Assembly: GCF_010389155.1 (NCBI RefSeq)
Contig: NC_057766.1
Location: 28,467,516-28,531,515 of the forward strand
Direction: 5' to 3'
DNA: 64,000 nt
Source of the DNA: Erigeron canadensis
Lineage: Eukaryota; Streptophyta; Magnoliopsida; Asterales; Asteraceae
Shown here: positions 61,068-64,000 of the stretch, one piece after another
Layout: each line of letters starts with the position of its first letter
Position numbering within the stretch: position 1 is the stretch's first letter
Program-made: the position numbers and the translations under genes
Notes under the pieces: model-generated
The model's input: the letters and a program-made list of their open reading frames with translations, nothing else
Told to the model about the DNA's origin: nothing
Databases searched by the model: none

Positions 61068-64000
61068 ATGGCCCAAAAAACATCCCCGATTCTAAAGAAG
61101 CTCTTTTCCGGCAACCCCACATGTCAATTCCGTCCATTTTTCCGTTCCATAACATACATGCCCCGACCCGGATCAAACCCGATAACACCCACAACCACCC
61201 CACGGGCGGTAACACTAATCCCCGGCGACGGAATCGGCCCATTAGTGACCAACGGCGTCGAACAAGTGATTTCCGCCATGAAAGCTCCGGTAACATTCGA
61301 GAAATTCGAAAATGTTCATGGGGATATGAAAAAGATCCCTGATGACGTCATAGAATCGATAAAAAGGAATAAAGTTTGCTTGAAAGGTGGCTTGATGACG
61401 CCAATGGGTGGTGGGGTGAATTCGTTGAATGTCGTGTTGCGAAAAGAATTGGATTTGTTTGTGTCGCTTGTGAATTGTTGTAATTTTGATGGGTTGGTTA
61501 CTAGACATGAAAATGTTGATATTGTTGTTATTAGAGAGAATACTGAAGGTGAGTATTCTGGGTTGGAACATGAAGTTGTTCCGGGTGTTGTCGAGAGTCT
61601 TAAGGTCCGTTTTTCCTCGTTTCGTGTTTTTGTTTCCTGTTTTCTTGGTTATTATTGTATGGAATTATACATGTTTTTGTTACTTATATATTGATGTTGG
61701 TGTATGGTTTACAAGTTATATTGGACTTACTTGTTAGATGTTTTTTTTTTTTTGCTGATTTGACAACTATATAATGTGCTACTTCATTAAAATTGGTGCC
61801 TGGTATACGAGTTATAAGATGACGTATAGACGATAGTAGCTTGAATGGTTTGAAGGTGTTTTTTAAATGAGATTAGCATTTAACCGATGAAGCACCTTTT
61901 TAAGCATCATTTGAGGTGGTCATTTTGAATGCCCTTTTAGTAATAAGCTCTTCTAAAGTATGCAATCTCAAATGGCCCCAAATTTGTTATATCAAAAGGC
62001 CACAGTGAAAGGTTAACATAAGAGGGATAGTTTAGTTGGATATGTTTTGGTGTAATGTGCCGTTATTAATTTCAAGTAGAACTTAAAATACAGACAGTAT
62101 TATTAGTCCTGCCATCCGAAAGGGAATATATGAATGTTCATGTTTTAAGTAGAATAATAGATCTTTACAAACAGGTCTTTGTCCTAGTGATATATAAGGT
62201 GTATCTCTCAACCAAGTGGTTGTTGGTTCAAGTTTAAGATGGGACAAATGTGTAGTAAAAGGTGTGGTGTATGGCATTTGTTTGTTAAACCTGACAACAT
62301 TAAATAACAAATAACTGCTACAAAGAAAGATTTGTCTGCAATGGCAAAGATAATGGCTCAAAAGGTGTAGTAAAAAGCTGAACTTGGATAATGGCTGTCG
62401 AAATTAGATAGGTTCATAAATTGCCGAACTAAACTTTTTGGACGATTTAACTTCCGTAATGTAATTCTTTTACTTGTTGAAATATAGTGAAATGAAGCAG
62501 TAGCATTTTTGCTTCTATTGTTTCTGATTATTGTTTGCTTTTAGGTGATAACAAAATTCTGCTCTGAGCGAATTGCACAGTATGCTTTTGAGTATGCTCA
62601 CCTGAACAACAGAAAAACCGTGACTGCTGTTCATAAAGCAAACATCATGAAGCTTGCAGATGGTCTTTTCTTGGAGTCATGCAGGGAGATTGCGAAAAGG
62701 TATCCCGATATCAAGTACAATGAGATTATTGTGGACAACTGCTGCATGCAACTTGTGTCTAAACCAGAGCAATTCGATGTCATGGTATGTTAATCTTATT
62801 CTGTAATATAGCTATTAATTTTTCCTTTCATTTCTCACTATTGTGTCGTCCTCCTTATTAGATTATATTGATTTAGGTTAGTCTGCACACGTTCCTAGCT
62901 TCATTAATCTTAATTTGGTATACGGACCGTCAATCTGTAAACAAACTGAATTACATCTGTAACGTATTTTCATCTGGAAGAAACTTATTAGAAGATGTTG
63001 TCTGCGAGCTATGGCAGCACTTGTGAACACGGCATATTCTCATGATTGTTGGTTTCCCTTGGAACCACATGGGAGTTCTAAAAAGGAATATTGCCTTATC
63101 ACGTGGGACCATATGAATTATTAGAGCTGAAAATAAGTGGTCTAAGAACCACTAGTCTGGTGGCGTTGTGGATGTATGATACGCCCCGACTGGAAAATAT
63201 GCAAAAACACACGATGATAACGACCACCGTAATGATCCATTTTCAAGAGGTTGGTCAACTTCCCTAGATGACAGTTACCATTCGAGATGCAAACCAACTC
63301 TCCAAATCATGCTCACATATTTAGTTCTCTATTGAAAAGCATAATAAGCTTAATATTCTACTGAAATTGCTAATTCTAATCATTGGCTTAATAATGATAA
63401 TACATATCTAATGATTATATTTACCAATAATATTTGCTCATATTCTTGTCATACTTAATCATGCACAAATCTAAGAATATCCTTATTCGGATTCGCTTCT
63501 TGGCTGCACAATATATTATACCGCACTCTACTTTCAGCTCACCACTTTCTGCTTAACTAGTAGTCTTTGTGTCCATATTCACATGTCTTTTGAGAAATGA
63601 ACAAGGATTGGCCTTATTCTTTCTAATCATTAAAAACTTTATTAGTGTGGGTCCCCAGTCACCTAATAGGACGTGAGAAGAAGAAATAAAGATGTGATTG
63701 TGGGGTCACATTATGAGGAAAATTGAAGATGAAAATCAGCAGAACAAGAACCAAATAAAGGTCACACATGACTGACTCATAATGCGAGATTGTTAGCCAA
63801 ATATCTAAACTAATCCTAATATGGGACAAAATAAGAGAACCTTTTGAACAAAAACCAATTTGATTAGTATTGATTAATTTTTACTAATGGGACGTTGTAA
63901 TTCTTATGTTTTGTGGCACACATAAATGAATCATTGTGTTTATTTTCGAACGGGTGAGGTATTAAATAAGACAATTCAGAACTGGCAACTGCATAGATAC
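61068..64000 (+). CDS. IDH1: NAD+-dependent isocitrate dehydrogenase, regulatory subunit (partial)
   Basis: Mitochondrial TCA-cycle enzyme subunit (isocitrate + NAD+ to 2-oxoglutarate). Exon 1 (61068-61604) begins [20 protein letters not shown], a presequence rich in basic and hydroxyl residues, then [84 protein letters not shown] and [15 protein letters not shown]. Exon 2 (62545-62784) encodes [20 protein letters not shown] through [18 protein letters not shown] and ends at a GTATGT donor. The expected remainder (starting near TPNLYGNLVAN in relatives) is not in the window, so intron 2 exceeds 1.2 kb and the gene is cut at the right edge. An in-frame ATG at 61047 would add seven residues; the start at 61068 suits the family better. 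The regulatory-subunit call rests on overall match to plant IDH1/IDH2; the exact paralogue is less sure. Confidence 0.92.
62785..64000 (+). other. Intron 2 of isocitrate dehydrogenase gene, to window edge
   Basis: Non-coding sequence after the donor at 62785. I find no further IDH exon and no clear repeat termini in it. Confidence 0.6.

Noticed and set aside
61009..61571. Minus-strand frames over the isocitrate dehydrogenase exon
   Set aside because: Shadows of the plus-strand exon, which matches the enzyme family closely.

Overview
The window is nuclear DNA of a flowering plant. Genes are split into many short exons by AT-rich introns with GT/AG borders, and the proteins are plant families (B2-type cyclin, BIN4, GRAB-domain golgin, plant serine acetyltransferase, mitochondrial NAD-IDH). 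The spaces between genes are filled with plant-type mobile DNA: Helitrons, tRNA-derived SINEs, Stowaway-like and other MITEs, a hAT element, a solo LTR and LINE and MULE remnants. An Asteraceae-like eudicot is my best guess from the overall character, but nothing here proves the species. There is no bacterial operon, CRISPR array or phage.

Layout, left to right. 1127-3432 (-): B2-type mitotic cyclin. 3433-9313: repeats (a Stowaway-like MITE, a SINE). 9314-17091 (-) and 21895-27796 (-): tandem paralogues of a bacterial-type poly(A) polymerase / tRNA nucleotidyltransferase-like protein. They share exon structure but have different C-terminal tails: the second ends in a CCHC zinc knuckle, while the first lacks it and has a duplicated tail exon. 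A hAT element sits in an intron of the first and a solo LTR in an intron of the second. 17092-21714 and 27797-32703: Helitrons, foldbacks and a MULE remnant. 32704-35495 (+): BIN4, a topoisomerase VI accessory protein. 35496-40035: LINE fragment, SINEs, MITE, Helitron. 40036-41975 (+): a chimeric gene. 45752-52402 (+): an intact golgin gene (20 exons, 797 aa). 53825-57665 (-): serine acetyltransferase (9 exons, 365 aa). 58671-58903: an isolated fragment of mitochondrial ATP synthase alpha. 61068 to beyond the right edge (+): NAD-isocitrate dehydrogenase regulatory subunit, incomplete.

The most unusual object is at 38866-41975. The promoter and first exons of the golgin gene have been duplicated upstream of it, and the third golgin exon runs without a stop, in frame, into a PIF/Harbinger-type Myb/SANT-like ORF. 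Splice sites and reading frame are intact, which predicts a 489-residue protein: a golgin coiled coil joined to a transposon-derived DNA-binding-type protein. The downstream parental copy carries a palindromic MITE in its promoter that the chimera lacks.

The genes do not form a pathway; they are ordinary neighbours in a plant chromosome (cell cycle, RNA processing, DNA topology/endoreduplication, Golgi structure, cysteine synthesis, TCA cycle). Exon borders were read by eye from splice signals and family similarity. For the cyclin, poly(A)-polymerase copy 1, BIN4, chimera, golgin and serine acetyltransferase I checked that summed exon lengths keep the frame.
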